Assembly: GCF_007827955.1 (NCBI RefSeq)
Contig: NZ_VITR01000004.1
Span: forward strand, 323,099-387,098
Direction: 5' to 3'
Source of the DNA: Nitrospirillum pindoramense
GTDB taxonomy: Bacteria > Pseudomonadota > Alphaproteobacteria > Azospirillales > Azospirillaceae
Length of the DNA: 64,000 nt
The first letter of the stretch is position 1; each line of letters begins with the position of its first letter. The notes under the pieces are model-generated. The model was given only the letters and a program-made list of their open reading frames with translations. It searched no databases and was not told the origin of the DNA. Position numbers and translations under genes: made by a program. Shown here piece by piece: positions 18,553 through 28,142 of the stretch.

Positions 18553-20829
18553 TCACCGCAAGGCGTCCAGCGCCTCCAACAGCTGCTCCATACGGTAGGG
18601 CTTGGGCAGCAGGCGCATACCTTCCAGCGGCGGCAGATTCTCGGCATATCCGGTTGTCAGCAGGACGGCCAGATCGGGCCGCAGCACCAGGGCCACCTTG
18701 GCGAGATCAACCCCATTCATGCCACCTGGCATGACGATATCGGAAAACAGGATGTCGATGGTGTCGCCGTTCTGCAGCAGGGCCAGAGCCTGATCGGCGC
18801 GGGACGCCTGGAGCACGGCAAAGCCCCGCTCCGTCAGGCCGGCGGCCACCGTGGCGGACACGGTGGCGTCATCCTCCACCACCAGAACGGTGCGCGTTTC
18901 CACCCGGTCGGCGGGGCGCACCTCGACCACGGGCGCGGGTCGACGGGGGGCGTCGGCAGCGCGGGGTAGGAACAGGGTGACGGTGGTGCCCACGCCCGGG
19001 ACGCTGTCCAGATGAACCGTGCCGCCCGACTGGCGGGCGAAGCCATATACCTGGGACAGGCCCAGGCCGGAGCCCTTGCCCACCTCCTTGGTGGTGAAGA
19101 ACGGTTCGAAGACATGGGGCAAAACCGCGGGATCGATGCCCGATCCGGTGTCGGTGATGGCCAAGCGCACGAACTGACCCTTCAACCCTTCTTCCGTGTG
19201 GTCGGGCGCCAGGGTCACGTTCTCGGCGACGAAGCGCAGGACGCCGCCGTTGGGCATGGCGTCACGCGCGTTCACGGCCACGTTCAGCAGCGCCAGTTCC
19301 AACTGGGCGGGGTCGGCCATGGCCGGCCACAGGCTTTGCGGGAGGGCCATTTCCAGCACGATGTCGGCCCTGAGCGCGTGCATCAGCAGTTGACGCATGG
19401 TGCGCACCAGGTCGGCCACGTCCACCGGTTCCGGCCGCAGGGCCTGGCGGCGCGCGAAGGCCATGAGCTGGCGGGTCAACCCGGCACCCCGGTCGATGGC
19501 CTGCATGCCGGCGCGGATCAGGTCTCGGCTGCGATCGTCCGCCGCCCGGCGCATCAGCATGTCCAGGCAGCCGGACACGGCCTGCAAGAGGTTGTTGAAG
19601 TCATGGGCGATGCCGCCGGTCAACCGACCCACGGCTTCCATGCGGTGCGCCTGGAAAAGCGCGGTGTTGGCGCTTTCCGCCTCGGCCACCGCCGCGCGCA
19701 CCTTCTCCTCCTGCTCCGCGCTGGAGCGGGCCAGGCGCTGGCCGGCGTCGGCCAGGACCTTGGCCACGGCGTCGGCCTCCGCCAGGCCCAGCGTCTCGGT
19801 TGGAACCGGCGCGCCCCGGCCCAGGCTGGCGGCCCGCGCGGCCAACTGTTCCACCGGATAGGTGATGCCCCTGGCCAGGCGCAGGGCCAAGCCCATGGCC
19901 AAGGCGAACAGGGCCACGGCCCCCGCCATGGCCACCAGCAGGCCGCGCCAAGCCTCACGGCCCAACTCATCGCGGGGTGCCGCCACGGACACGACCAGAT
20001 CCTGGCTGGGCGTATGACGGAAGGAGATGATGATGGGAACGCCTTCCAGCGACAGGCCGGGCATGCGGCCGGACGTCCTGTTGTTGAACGCCTCGATGAA
20101 TTCCGGCCGCGCCTTCTGCCCGACATAACGGTCCGGGTCCCGGGTGCGGGCGATGATGCCGCCGGACCGGTCGACGACAGCGCCGATCCAGCCCGCGCGC
20201 AGCTGCTGGTCCGTCAGCAGCTGGGTGAATTCCGTCGACGGCATGACCAGCGACAGGACATAGGCGGGGGCGCCGTCCCGATACACCGGTTCATGCAGCG
20301 CGATGGCCTGCTGGTTGGTGAGGGTGCTGTTGAACAGGGTGCCGACCCGGCTGTGGCCGCTGTCCAGGGCCGCCCGCAGGTTGGGGCCCAGTTGCCCCCC
20401 CGGCAGCGGCGCCCCCGGCGGCAAGGCGGTGTTGATCAACACGCGCCCGTCGATGGCGGACGCCAGCCGGAACCAATAGCCCTTGGGAAGGTCGATCGCC
20501 CTGGCCTGGGCCTCCAGGGCGGCGATGTCGCCGGCGGCCATGGCGGGCGACGCGACCAGGGCCCGGAGATAGGCTTGGCTCTGCCCCAACTGCTGGTCCA
20601 CGGCCAGGGACAGCATATGGGCGGTTTCGTCCAGGTGGCGCTCCGCCACCCGGCGCTCGCGGGTGTAGGCGCCGCCCAGCAGCAGCGCGCCCCCCAACAG
20701 CGGCGGCAGCAGCAACGCCACGGCCGCCAGCAGCAGGCGGCCACGGACGCCCAAGGATGACGTGGCCGCGGCACCCGGCTTTCCGGCGGGACGGACACGC
20801 AAAAGGGCGGGTGCCGGCATGGCGCGCAC
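18553..20829 (-). CDS. Membrane hybrid histidine kinase with periplasmic Cache-type sensor
   Basis: About 758 aa. A transmembrane helix (LLLAAVALLLPPLLGGALLL), a periplasmic region of roughly 250 residues resembling a double Cache domain (GYWFRLASAIDGRVLINT, GWIGAVVDRSGGIIARTRDP), a second helix (LLVAMAGAVALFALAMGLAL near 300), a HAMP-like linker, HisKA (GGIAHDFNNLLQ, His near 414), HATPase (NARDAMPNGG, DTGSGIDP, GKGSGLGLSQ) and a C-terminal receiver (LVVEDDATV, phospho-Asp in LFSDIVMPGG near 695). Cache domains bind small ligands such as amino or carboxylic acids. The frame is open to 20937; GTG at 20829 follows AAGGGG and is preferred. No cognate regulator is adjacent. Confidence 0.88.
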   Translation of the reverse strand: MRAMPAPALLRVRPAGKPGAAATSSLGVRGRLLLAAVALLLPPLLGGALLLGGAYTRERRVAERHLDETAHMLSLAVDQQLGQSQAYLRALVASPAMAAGDIAALEAQARAIDLPKGYWFRLASAIDGRVLINTALPPGAPLPGGQLGPNLRAALDSGHSRVGTLFNSTLTNQQAIALHEPVYRDGAPAYVLSLVMPSTEFTQLLTDQQLRAGWIGAVVDRSGGIIARTRDPDRYVGQKARPEFIEAFNNRTSGRMPGLSLEGVPIIISFRHTPSQDLVVSVAAPRDELGREAWRGLLVAMAGAVALFALAMGLALRLARGITYPVEQLAARAASLGRGAPVPTETLGLAEADAVAKVLADAGQRLARSSAEQEEKVRAAVAEAESANTALFQAHRMEAVGRLTGGIAHDFNNLLQAVSGCLDMLMRRAADDRSRDLIRAGMQAIDRGAGLTRQLMAFARRQALRPEPVDVADLVRTMRQLLMHALRADIVLEMALPQSLWPAMADPAQLELALLNVAVNARDAMPNGGVLRFVAENVTLAPDHTEEGLKGQFVRLAITDTGSGIDPAVLPHVFEPFFTTKEVGKGSGLGLSQVYGFARQSGGTVHLDSVPGVGTTVTLFLPRAADAPRRPAPVVEVRPADRVETRTVLVVEDDATVSATVAAGLTERGFAVLQASRADQALALLQNGDTIDILFSDIVMPGGMNGVDLAKVALVLRPDLAVLLTTGYAENLPPLEGMRLLPKPYRMEQLLEALDALR

Positions 20830-21007
20830 CGCCGCCCCTTTTCCCGTCAAATCCTGGCGATCCGCCACGTCATGCCCCCTGGCCAGGGCGGGGCGGCCGG
20901 CCACCCTTCCCCGCCCCCGCGTTCCAAGGGGCGTCAAGCTAACGCGCCCGTGCGCGCCTGGCTAGAGGAGGTATCGCCGGTCGCCCGCGCACCCCTTTCG
21001 ATAAACC

Positions 21008-23854
21008 TCAGTTCGTCACCTTGGCAAAGTCCCCCGCCCGGAAATAGGAGAGCTTGGCGGGGTCGATACGGGCGCGCAGGGCCTGCGAGATTTGCGCCGG
21101 CGTCACCGCCGCCACCTTGGCCTCCATCTCGGCCGACCATGCCATGGTCCGACCCAGGTAGAGGTTGCCCGCCAGCAAGCTGGCCAGGCGCGCGTCCTCG
21201 GTGCGGCCCATGCGGAACTGATCCAGGAAACCGCTTTTGGCCTCCGCCAGTTCCTGGTCGGTGACGCCATCGTTGACCAGACGGGTCAGTTCCTCGCCAA
21301 ACGCCGTCTTGACCTTGGCCACGTTCTGGGGAGCCGCGATGGCCTGGAGGGTCAGGCGGCCGACCTTGTCGATGGCTCCCGCCGACAGGGCGGAACCCGC
21401 GCCGTAGGACAGCCCCTCCTTCTGGCGGACCCGATCACCCAGGCGGGAATGCAGGGTGCTGCCCCCCAGGATGCGGTTGGCCATCAGCAGGGCGGGATAG
21501 TCGGGATCATCTTCGTTCAGGGCCAAGGGAAGGCCGGCCAGCAGAATGCCGTTGGCCTTGTCCGGGGTCTGGATCACCTGGTCCAGGCCGGCCACCTGGG
21601 ACGGCGTGTCGGCAATGCGGGTGAAGGTCTGCGGCGCCACGAAACCGCCCAGCGCCGACTGCACCAGTTGCGGCATCGTGGCGGCGTCGAAGTCGCCGAC
21701 GACGGCCACCTGGGCCGCGCGGGCGCCATAGAAAGCCTGATGGAAGGCCTTAACCTCGTCCAGCTTCAGCGCCTTGATCTTGGCGATCCAGTCGTCGATC
21801 GTGTCGATATGGCCCGGATGGTCCGGCTGCGTCGTGTCGAAGGCGCGGCTGAAGGCGTTGCTGGCCAGGGACTGCGGATCAGTGCGCGAGGATTCCAGGT
21901 CGGCGATGGTGGCGGCGCGCCACTGTTCGAATTCATCGGCCGGGAAGGACGGCTCCCGCAGCACCTCACCCACCAATGCCAGCACGTCGGCGATATGGGC
22001 GCGGTCGGTCCGCACGGCCACGGTGGCCTGCTGGGTGCCGGAGGAAATGGCCAGGTTGGCTTTCAGCTTGTCCAGAAGATCGGAGATCTGCTGGCGGTCA
22101 TGCTTGGCCGTGCCCTTCAGCAGCATGTTGGCCACGGCCTCGGACGCGGCGTCCTTGCCGGTCAGGCTGGCATCGTCGCCGAAACGCAGGCGGACGACCA
22201 GGTTGACCGCCTGTCCCCGGGCCGGCTTGGCCAACAAGGCCAACTTGCCCCCATCCGGCAGATCCAGTCGCTGGGTATGGGCATCGATGTTGGCGGAGCT
22301 GGTGTCGAACACCGCATCCGCCACCGCCGCCGCCCGCCCCTTATACCCGTCGACCAGCGTGGCGACGGCCGGGGCGGTGGGAATGTCCACCCGCTCCGGC
22401 GTCGCCGTGGGGATGAAGTGGCCGACGGTGCGGTTGGCTTGGCGGAAATAGGTTTCCGCCACCCGCTGAACATCGGCGGTGGTCACGGCCGCGATGCGGT
22501 CACGCCCGACGAACAGCAGGCGCCAATCGCCCTGGGCGATGGGATCCGTCAGGCTGAGCGCCACGCCGTTGGGGTTATCCATCAACTGGTCGTAGTTCTT
22601 CAGGATGCGGGTCTTGGCGCGGTCCACCTCCTCCTCGGTGATGGGATGGTCGTGGACGCCCTCCACGACCTCGGTCATGACCGACAGCACCTTGGCGGCG
22701 TCGCCCCCCTTTGGCACCTCCGCCAGCGTCAGCGCCAAGCCCGGGTCCACATGCTTTTCGGCGGAGGCCGAAACGCCCGTGGCCAGCTTCTGTTCCACCA
22801 GCGCCTTGTGCAGGCGTCCGGACGGGGTGTTGCCCAGTACGAACGCCAGGATGGACAGGGCGGCGCTGTCGGGATGGGTGGCCGCCGGAATGTGATAGGC
22901 CAGCCCCTCGTACCCCGTGTCCCCCACGCGCCGCAGGGTGACGGACCGCTCACCGTCCTGCGCCGGTTCCACCGTATATTCGCGCGGCAGGGCCTCGTCC
23001 GGGTTCTTGAGCGGGCCGAAGGCCGCCTGGACGCTGGCCAGGGCCTTGGCGGGGTCGAACTTGCCGGCGATGACCAGGGTCGCGTTATCCGGCCGGTAAT
23101 AGCGGTGATAGAAGGCCTGCAGGTGGCCGATGTCCACATTCTCCACATCGGACCGCGCGCCGATGGTGGAATGGCCATAATGGTGCCAGAGATAGGCGGT
23201 GGAGTGCATGCGCTCCATCAGGATGCCGACGGGGTTGTTCTCCCGCATCTCCATCTCATTGCGCACCACGGTCATCTCACTGTCGAGATCCTTGCGGGCG
23301 ATGAAGGAATTGACCATGCGGTCCGCCTCGAGAGCCAACGCCCAGTCCAGGTAATCCTGCCGGGCATCGAAGGTCTCGTAATAATTCGTACGGTCCTCCG
23401 CCGTGGTGGCGTTGTTCTGGAAGCCCCGCTTCTGCGTCTCCTGCGGAATGGACTGGTGGCTGGGCGTCCCCTTGAACATCAGATGTTCCAGCAGGTGCGC
23501 CATCCCCGTCTCGCCATAGCTTTCCATGCGCGAGCCGACGCGATAGACGACATTGACGGTGACGGTGGACTTGGCCTCGCTGGGGAACAGAACCACGCGC
23601 AGGCCGTTCGCCAAGCGGTACTCCGTGATGCCCTCGACGCTGGCCACCTGCACCGGGGCGGGCCCCTTGAACGGCGGGGTGTCCTTGAGCGTCGTGGCCT
23701 TGAGCGTCGTGGCCTTGACCGTCTTGGCCGGGACCGGGGCCCCGGACTGTTCCGCGGCATAGGCCGCCGGGGGAAGAAGGACGGGTGCCATCAGCGCCGA
23801 CAGGGCGCAGCCGGTGGCAAGCGCCGCGGCCAGGAAGGTCTTACCAGAAGTCAA
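21008..23854 (-). CDS. Exported M16 family zinc peptidase (two-domain, PqqL/pitrilysin-like)
   Basis: About 948 aa. A signal peptide (SGKTFLAAALATGCALSALM, ending AYAA) leads to two M16 units. The inverted zinc motif HxxEH is intact in the first half (AHLLEHLMFKGT, near residue 120) with the downstream Glu region (DSEMTVVRNEMEMRENN). The second half (from about residue 470) has the inactive M16_C fold with the Arg/Tyr-type substrate-binding region (RVRQKEGLSYGAGS). Such periplasmic enzymes degrade peptides or signal peptides. The frame is open to 23941; I prefer the TTG at 23854 because AAAGGGA lies 6 bases upstream and the signal peptide starts there. Monocistronic. Confidence 0.9.
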   Translation of the reverse strand: MTSGKTFLAAALATGCALSALMAPVLLPPAAYAAEQSGAPVPAKTVKATTLKATTLKDTPPFKGPAPVQVASVEGITEYRLANGLRVVLFPSEAKSTVTVNVVYRVGSRMESYGETGMAHLLEHLMFKGTPSHQSIPQETQKRGFQNNATTAEDRTNYYETFDARQDYLDWALALEADRMVNSFIARKDLDSEMTVVRNEMEMRENNPVGILMERMHSTAYLWHHYGHSTIGARSDVENVDIGHLQAFYHRYYRPDNATLVIAGKFDPAKALASVQAAFGPLKNPDEALPREYTVEPAQDGERSVTLRRVGDTGYEGLAYHIPAATHPDSAALSILAFVLGNTPSGRLHKALVEQKLATGVSASAEKHVDPGLALTLAEVPKGGDAAKVLSVMTEVVEGVHDHPITEEEVDRAKTRILKNYDQLMDNPNGVALSLTDPIAQGDWRLLFVGRDRIAAVTTADVQRVAETYFRQANRTVGHFIPTATPERVDIPTAPAVATLVDGYKGRAAAVADAVFDTSSANIDAHTQRLDLPDGGKLALLAKPARGQAVNLVVRLRFGDDASLTGKDAASEAVANMLLKGTAKHDRQQISDLLDKLKANLAISSGTQQATVAVRTDRAHIADVLALVGEVLREPSFPADEFEQWRAATIADLESSRTDPQSLASNAFSRAFDTTQPDHPGHIDTIDDWIAKIKALKLDEVKAFHQAFYGARAAQVAVVGDFDAATMPQLVQSALGGFVAPQTFTRIADTPSQVAGLDQVIQTPDKANGILLAGLPLALNEDDPDYPALLMANRILGGSTLHSRLGDRVRQKEGLSYGAGSALSAGAIDKVGRLTLQAIAAPQNVAKVKTAFGEELTRLVNDGVTDQELAEAKSGFLDQFRMGRTEDARLASLLAGNLYLGRTMAWSAEMEAKVAAVTPAQISQALRARIDPAKLSYFRAGDFAKVTN

Positions 23855-24202
23855 CGTCGTCCCTTTCTTTGACACACCATACCGCCGCGCCCTAGCCTGC
23901 AGGAGGGGGGCAGCCCCGCCGCAGTGTGCATGAGGCCGCATCGTCTGGGCAGGGAATTAAATGGCGCACCCCACGCCACCCACGCCCCTGGAGGACGTTG
24001 GCCACGGGAGAGGCGGCCTAATCGTTGCACGACCGCTAGGTCGACCGGCTTCCTCCGACCGGTCCTGGCGCCCGATGGCCTTCCCCGATGGTGCTATTCA
24101 GGAAGCTGGGCTATCGTAAACGCCTGATCCCGCCCACCATATCGGGTAACGCGGCCCCGGCCATGTACCGAGGCCGGACCATCACGACGAACTGGCATCC
24201 CT

Positions 24203-24853
24203 TTGACCGAAACCCTGGTCGCCTGCCCCGAATGCGACGCCCTGCACGAACGGCGCCCTTTGCCACCGGGCACAAAGGCCCGGTGCGTGCGCTGTCAGGC
24301 CGTGCTGTACCGCCGCTCCTACCTGGAGGCGGAGCACCAGCTGGCGCTGGTGACGGCCGCCATCGTGGTCTATCTCATCGCCAACTGCTTCCCCATCGTG
24401 GATCTGGAAATCCAGGGCCGCAGCAACAGCGCCACGCTGATCGGCAGCGTGCTGTCCCTATGGCAGGAAGGGCGGGAGATCGTGGCCGTATTGGTCTTCG
24501 GCACCACCCAATTGTTTCCCTTGGTGGATCTGGGCGCGCTGTTCGCCCTGTTGCTGATGATCCGCCGGGGTCGTCCGGCGGCGGCCTTCGCGCCCATCCT
24601 GCGGTTCCTTCAGGCCCTGCGCCCCTGGGGCATGATCGAGGTGTTCATGCTGGGCATTGTCGTGTCGCTGGTGAAGCTGTCCAACATGTCGACGGTGGTG
24701 CCCGGCATCGCGCTATGGGCCTTCGGCCTGCTGACCATCCTGATGGCCGCTATCCTATCCCTGGACCTGCGCAGCCTCTGGCAGGCCGGCCAGGGGGTGA
24801 TCGTCCGGCCGGACGCCCCGCCCGCCCCCGGCCGCTGGACCGCGCATCCATGA
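24203..24853 (+). CDS. pqiA: Paraquat-inducible protein A, first half
   Basis: A 216-aa membrane protein of the PqiA family. It begins with a CxxC...CxxC zinc-ribbon-like segment (ACPECDAL, ARCVRCQAV) and has four transmembrane helices, with the family motif LIANCFPIVDLEIQG and IEVFMLGIVVSLVKL. Enterobacterial PqiA has two such units in one protein; here the second unit is a separate gene, overlapping by ATGA. PqiABC complexes move lipids between the inner and outer membranes. The start is TTG with no clear ribosome site; I found no better one. Confidence 0.88.
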   Translation: MTETLVACPECDALHERRPLPPGTKARCVRCQAVLYRRSYLEAEHQLALVTAAIVVYLIANCFPIVDLEIQGRSNSATLIGSVLSLWQEGREIVAVLVFGTTQLFPLVDLGALFALLLMIRRGRPAAAFAPILRFLQALRPWGMIEVFMLGIVVSLVKLSNMSTVVPGIALWAFGLLTILMAAILSLDLRSLWQAGQGVIVRPDAPPAPGRWTAHP

Positions 24854-25590
24854 GGGGCACGCGACACGGCCGGCACCCGGCACCGGAGCCCGCCGTGACC
24901 ACGGCGGCGCAGGCCGGCCTGCTGTCCTGCCACCATTGCCACCTGGTCTGCCGCGAGCCCCTCCCCCATGCCGGGCGGAGTGCGGGTCATCTGCGATGCC
25001 CCCGGTGCGCCGGACGGCTGCATCGGCGCAAGACGGACAGCCTGTCGCGCACCTGGGCGCTGCTGATCGCCGCCGCCATCCTCTATATCCCCGCCAATGT
25101 CTTCCCGGTGATGCAGACATCGACGCTGCTGGGCACCCAGAACGACACCATCCTGTCGGGCATCCTCTATTTCTGGACCAGCGGCTCGCCCGAGCTGGCC
25201 GTGCTGATCTTCACCGTCAGCATCCTGGTGCCGCTGTTGAAACTGGCGACATTGAGCACTTTGGCCGTCTCCATCCACCGGGGCGCCCGAAGCCGCGCCG
25301 ACCAGCGCGCCCGCCTTTACCGCATCGTCGAGTTTGTGGGCCGCTGGTCCATGCTGGACGTGTTCGTCGTCGCCCTGATGGTCGGCCTGGTCCATTTCCA
25401 GGGCCTGGCCGTCATCCAGGCCGGGCCGGGGGCGGCCGCCTTCGGCGGCGTGGTGGTGTTGACCATGCTGGCCGCCCACAGCTTCGACCCCCGCATGATC
25501 TGGGATCGCGCGCGCCGTGCGCCGGCGAACCGTCAAGAACCAAACCGCCCAGCCTCCGGAATCCGCCATGGCCGACACCCCGCCCCGTAA
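24850..25590 (+). CDS. pqiA: Paraquat-inducible protein A, second half
   Basis: A 246-aa PqiA-family membrane protein corresponding to the second unit of classic PqiA. A CxxC...CxxC ribbon (LSCHHCHLVC, LRCPRCAGR) is followed by four helices with YIPANVFPVMQT, FTVSILVPLLKL and LDVFVVALMVGLVHFQG. The ATG overlaps the stop of the first half gene as ATGA, and its own end overlaps pqiB by 23 bases, so the four genes are tightly coupled. The frame is open well upstream, but that part overlaps the first half gene out of frame and is not real protein. Confidence 0.88.
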   Translation: MRGTRHGRHPAPEPAVTTAAQAGLLSCHHCHLVCREPLPHAGRSAGHLRCPRCAGRLHRRKTDSLSRTWALLIAAAILYIPANVFPVMQTSTLLGTQNDTILSGILYFWTSGSPELAVLIFTVSILVPLLKLATLSTLAVSIHRGARSRADQRARLYRIVEFVGRWSMLDVFVVALMVGLVHFQGLAVIQAGPGAAAFGGVVVLTMLAAHSFDPRMIWDRARRAPANRQEPNRPASGIRHGRHPAP

Positions 25591-27265
25591 CGACAGGCCC
25601 GATGCACCTGCCCCCCCTGGGGCCAGGCCGGGGGCATCCCCGGACAGGGCCATCCATGACCGGGACCTACCGGAACCCGTGGTGGACGCGGGCCGCCGTT
25701 GGATTCCGTCCCTTGTCTGGCTGATCCCGGCCATCGCCGCCCTCATCGGCCTGACCCTGGTCGTCAAGACGGTATGGATGAAGGGGCCGAGCATCACCAT
25801 CAGCTTCCTGACCGCCGATGGCATCGAGCCGGGCAAGACCAAGGTCAAGTTCAAGGATGTGGACATTGGCGAGGTCAAGTCCGTCAGCCTGAACGAAGAC
25901 CACGCCCGCGTCATGGTGACGGTGGAATTGAGCAAGGAGGCTGGCAACTTCGCGGTCGACGACAGCCGCTTCTGGGTGGTGCGTCCCCGCTTCGCGGAAA
26001 CCGGCATCTCAGGACTGAACACCCTGCTGTCCGGTTCCTACATCGGCGTCGACGCCGGAAAATCCACCAACCCGCGCAAGGAGTTCACCGGACTGGAGGA
26101 CCCGCCGGTGGTCGCCTCCGACGTGCCCGGTCAGCGCTATGTCCTGCACACCGACGACATCGGTTCCCTGGCCGCCGGCTCACCGGTTTATTACAAGCGC
26201 ATCCCCGTGGGGCACGTGGAGCGCTACACGCTGGATGAGGACGGCCGCAACATCACGCTGCACATCTTCATCAAGTCGCCGTACGACCATTTCGTCACCA
26301 AGGACAGCAAGTTCTGGCACGCCAGCGGCGTGGACGTGCGCATCGACGGCGCTGGCCTGAAGATCGACACCCAGGCGCTGGCCACCATCCTGATGGGGGG
26401 CGTCGCCTTCGAGGATCCGGCCGGCACCTCCCTCACCCCCGCCCCGGCCGGCGACCATTTCTGGCTGGCCGGCAACCACGCCGACGCCCTGAAGGCGCCG
26501 GACGGGCCCAGCGTGCCAGTGGTGCTGCATTTCAACCAGTCCATCCGCGGCTTGACCGTGGGGGCGCCGGTGGACTTCCGGGGGGTGGAGCTTGGCAATG
26601 TGACGGCCACCGGCATCGATTACGACCCGCAAACGCATGACTTCACCGGCCGCGTCCTGGTCACCCTCTTCCCCGACAGGCTGGCCTCCTTCGAAAAGAC
26701 GCTGCCGTGGAACGGCGACCGGCACATTCGCACCGCCCGCCTCCGTGACCTGGTGAACCGGGGCCTGCGCGCCCAGCTGCGGACCGGCAGCATCCTGACC
26801 GGGCAGCTGTACGTCGCACTCGACTTCATGCCCAAGGCGGCGCCGGTGGCGTTCAATCCCGACGCCGATCCCCTGGAATTGCCGACCGTGCCGGGCGACC
26901 TGGAGGAGCTGTACCAGAAGGTGCAGGATATCGTGGCCAAGCTGGACAAGATCCCCTTCGACGCCATCGGCGAAAACGCGCGCAAGGCCTTGGCCAGCGT
27001 GGACGGCGCCACGCGGCATATCGACGATCTGGTCCGGCATGCCGACCACGACGTGCTGCCGGAAATCCGCGACAGCCTGCAACAGATGCAGCAGACGCTG
27101 GCCGCCACCCAGGCCAGCGTCGCCCCCGACGCCCCGCTGCAACAGGATACCCGCCAAGCCCTGAAGGGCGTGATGGATGCCACCCGCTCGCTGAAGGCGC
27201 TGAGCGACAGCCTGGAACGCCACCCGGAATCCCTGGTGCGCGGCCGGAAGGACAAGGACGAATGA
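25568..27265 (+). CDS. pqiB: MCE-domain intermembrane transport protein PqiB
   Basis: About 565 aa. A cytoplasmic Pro-rich N-terminus, one transmembrane helix (WLIPAIAALIGLTLVV), then three MCE/MlaD domains (about residues 75-165, 188-280 and 315-420; each with the pattern GxxVxFKxVxIGxV, seen as TKVKFKDVDIGEV, SPVYYKRIPVGHV, APVDFRGVELGNV), and a long helical C-terminal region (LYQKVQDIVAKLDK onward). Three MCE domains and the helical tail match PqiB, which forms a stacked-ring tunnel across the periplasm for lipids. I chose the ATG at 25568 (MADTPP); the frame is open 17 codons further. It overlaps pqiC by 4 bases. Confidence 0.93.
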   Translation: MADTPPRNDRPDAPAPPGARPGASPDRAIHDRDLPEPVVDAGRRWIPSLVWLIPAIAALIGLTLVVKTVWMKGPSITISFLTADGIEPGKTKVKFKDVDIGEVKSVSLNEDHARVMVTVELSKEAGNFAVDDSRFWVVRPRFAETGISGLNTLLSGSYIGVDAGKSTNPRKEFTGLEDPPVVASDVPGQRYVLHTDDIGSLAAGSPVYYKRIPVGHVERYTLDEDGRNITLHIFIKSPYDHFVTKDSKFWHASGVDVRIDGAGLKIDTQALATILMGGVAFEDPAGTSLTPAPAGDHFWLAGNHADALKAPDGPSVPVVLHFNQSIRGLTVGAPVDFRGVELGNVTATGIDYDPQTHDFTGRVLVTLFPDRLASFEKTLPWNGDRHIRTARLRDLVNRGLRAQLRTGSILTGQLYVALDFMPKAAPVAFNPDADPLELPTVPGDLEELYQKVQDIVAKLDKIPFDAIGENARKALASVDGATRHIDDLVRHADHDVLPEIRDSLQQMQQTLAATQASVAPDAPLQQDTRQALKGVMDATRSLKALSDSLERHPESLVRGRKDKDE

Positions 27266-27915
27266 CCGCGATACCGTTCCCCCGCCCCCTCCCGTCCCTC
27301 GTGGCCACTGCCGGGCTGGCCCTGCTGTTGACCGGCTGCGGCGGGTCCACCCCCATCCGCTATCACGCCCTGGCGCCCCAGCCTGGCGAGGCGCCGGTGG
27401 CCGGCAGCGCCCGCGTGCTGGTGGAGGTACTGCCCGTGACGGTGCCGGAGCGGCTGAATCGCACCCAGCTGGTGCTGACCGACGCCGGCGGCCGGCTGGA
27501 CGTGCGCGATGACGACCGCTGGGCCGCCCCGGTGGCGGATGAGATGCGGCTGGCGCTGGCCAACGCCCTATGGCAGCGCCTGCGCGCCACCGACATCTAC
27601 CAGGCGCCCGTGCTTCCCACCCCCAACGGCCCGCCGCAATATCGCCTGGCCTTGCGCATCGAGCGGTTCGACGCCACGCCGGGGGGCTCCGCCGTGGTGG
27701 ATGGCAGTTGGACCATGCGGCGCCTGCCGCAAGGCGCGGCCTTCACCTGCCGGGTGGGCTTCACCCTGCCGCTGGCCGCCGCCACCCCCGACGCCGCCGC
27801 GACCGCCCTGTCCAGTGGTGCCGCACGGCTGGCGACCGCGGTGGCCGACAGCCTGTCCCGCCTGGACCAGGCGGCGCCGGGCGCATCCCCCGCGCCCTGC
27901 CCGGAGGGACCTTGA
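27262..27915 (+). CDS. pqiC: PqiC-type outer membrane lipoprotein
   Basis: A 217-aa lipoprotein with a lipobox LLTGC (Cys near residue 27) and the ABC-type transport auxiliary lipoprotein domain (IRYHALAP, VLVEVLPVTVPERLNRTQLVL, FDATPGGSAVVDGSW). In PqiABC this lipoprotein sits at the outer membrane and holds the PqiB needle. The start overlaps the pqiB stop as ATGA. It is the last gene of the operon; no strong terminator follows. Confidence 0.88.
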   Translation: MTAIPFPRPLPSLVATAGLALLLTGCGGSTPIRYHALAPQPGEAPVAGSARVLVEVLPVTVPERLNRTQLVLTDAGGRLDVRDDDRWAAPVADEMRLALANALWQRLRATDIYQAPVLPTPNGPPQYRLALRIERFDATPGGSAVVDGSWTMRRLPQGAAFTCRVGFTLPLAAATPDAAATALSSGAARLATAVADSLSRLDQAAPGASPAPCPEGP

Positions 27916-28142
27916 GCCGGCGTGACACGGCCCGACGGGCAACCCTAACCGCCAGCATAGGCTTCATGGTTCACCAATAGTTAATAGACTGGGCGGAATA
28001 TTCGGCGTGTTGGCGCCTACTCTTTGCCCTTGTCTTTGGAAGGTTCGCGGCCGCTTTGGTCGCGGTCCAAACAAGGGCTATGGCGCCCCGTCTCGGGGAC
28101 CGTCCACAGGGCGGTTCCAACCTCGGTGAGGAGCCTAGCCCC

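Noticed and set aside
23942-24202. GACCGG-containing direct and inverted repeats before pqiA
   Set aside because: The repeats are short and expected by chance in GC-rich DNA; no operator or terminator pattern results.
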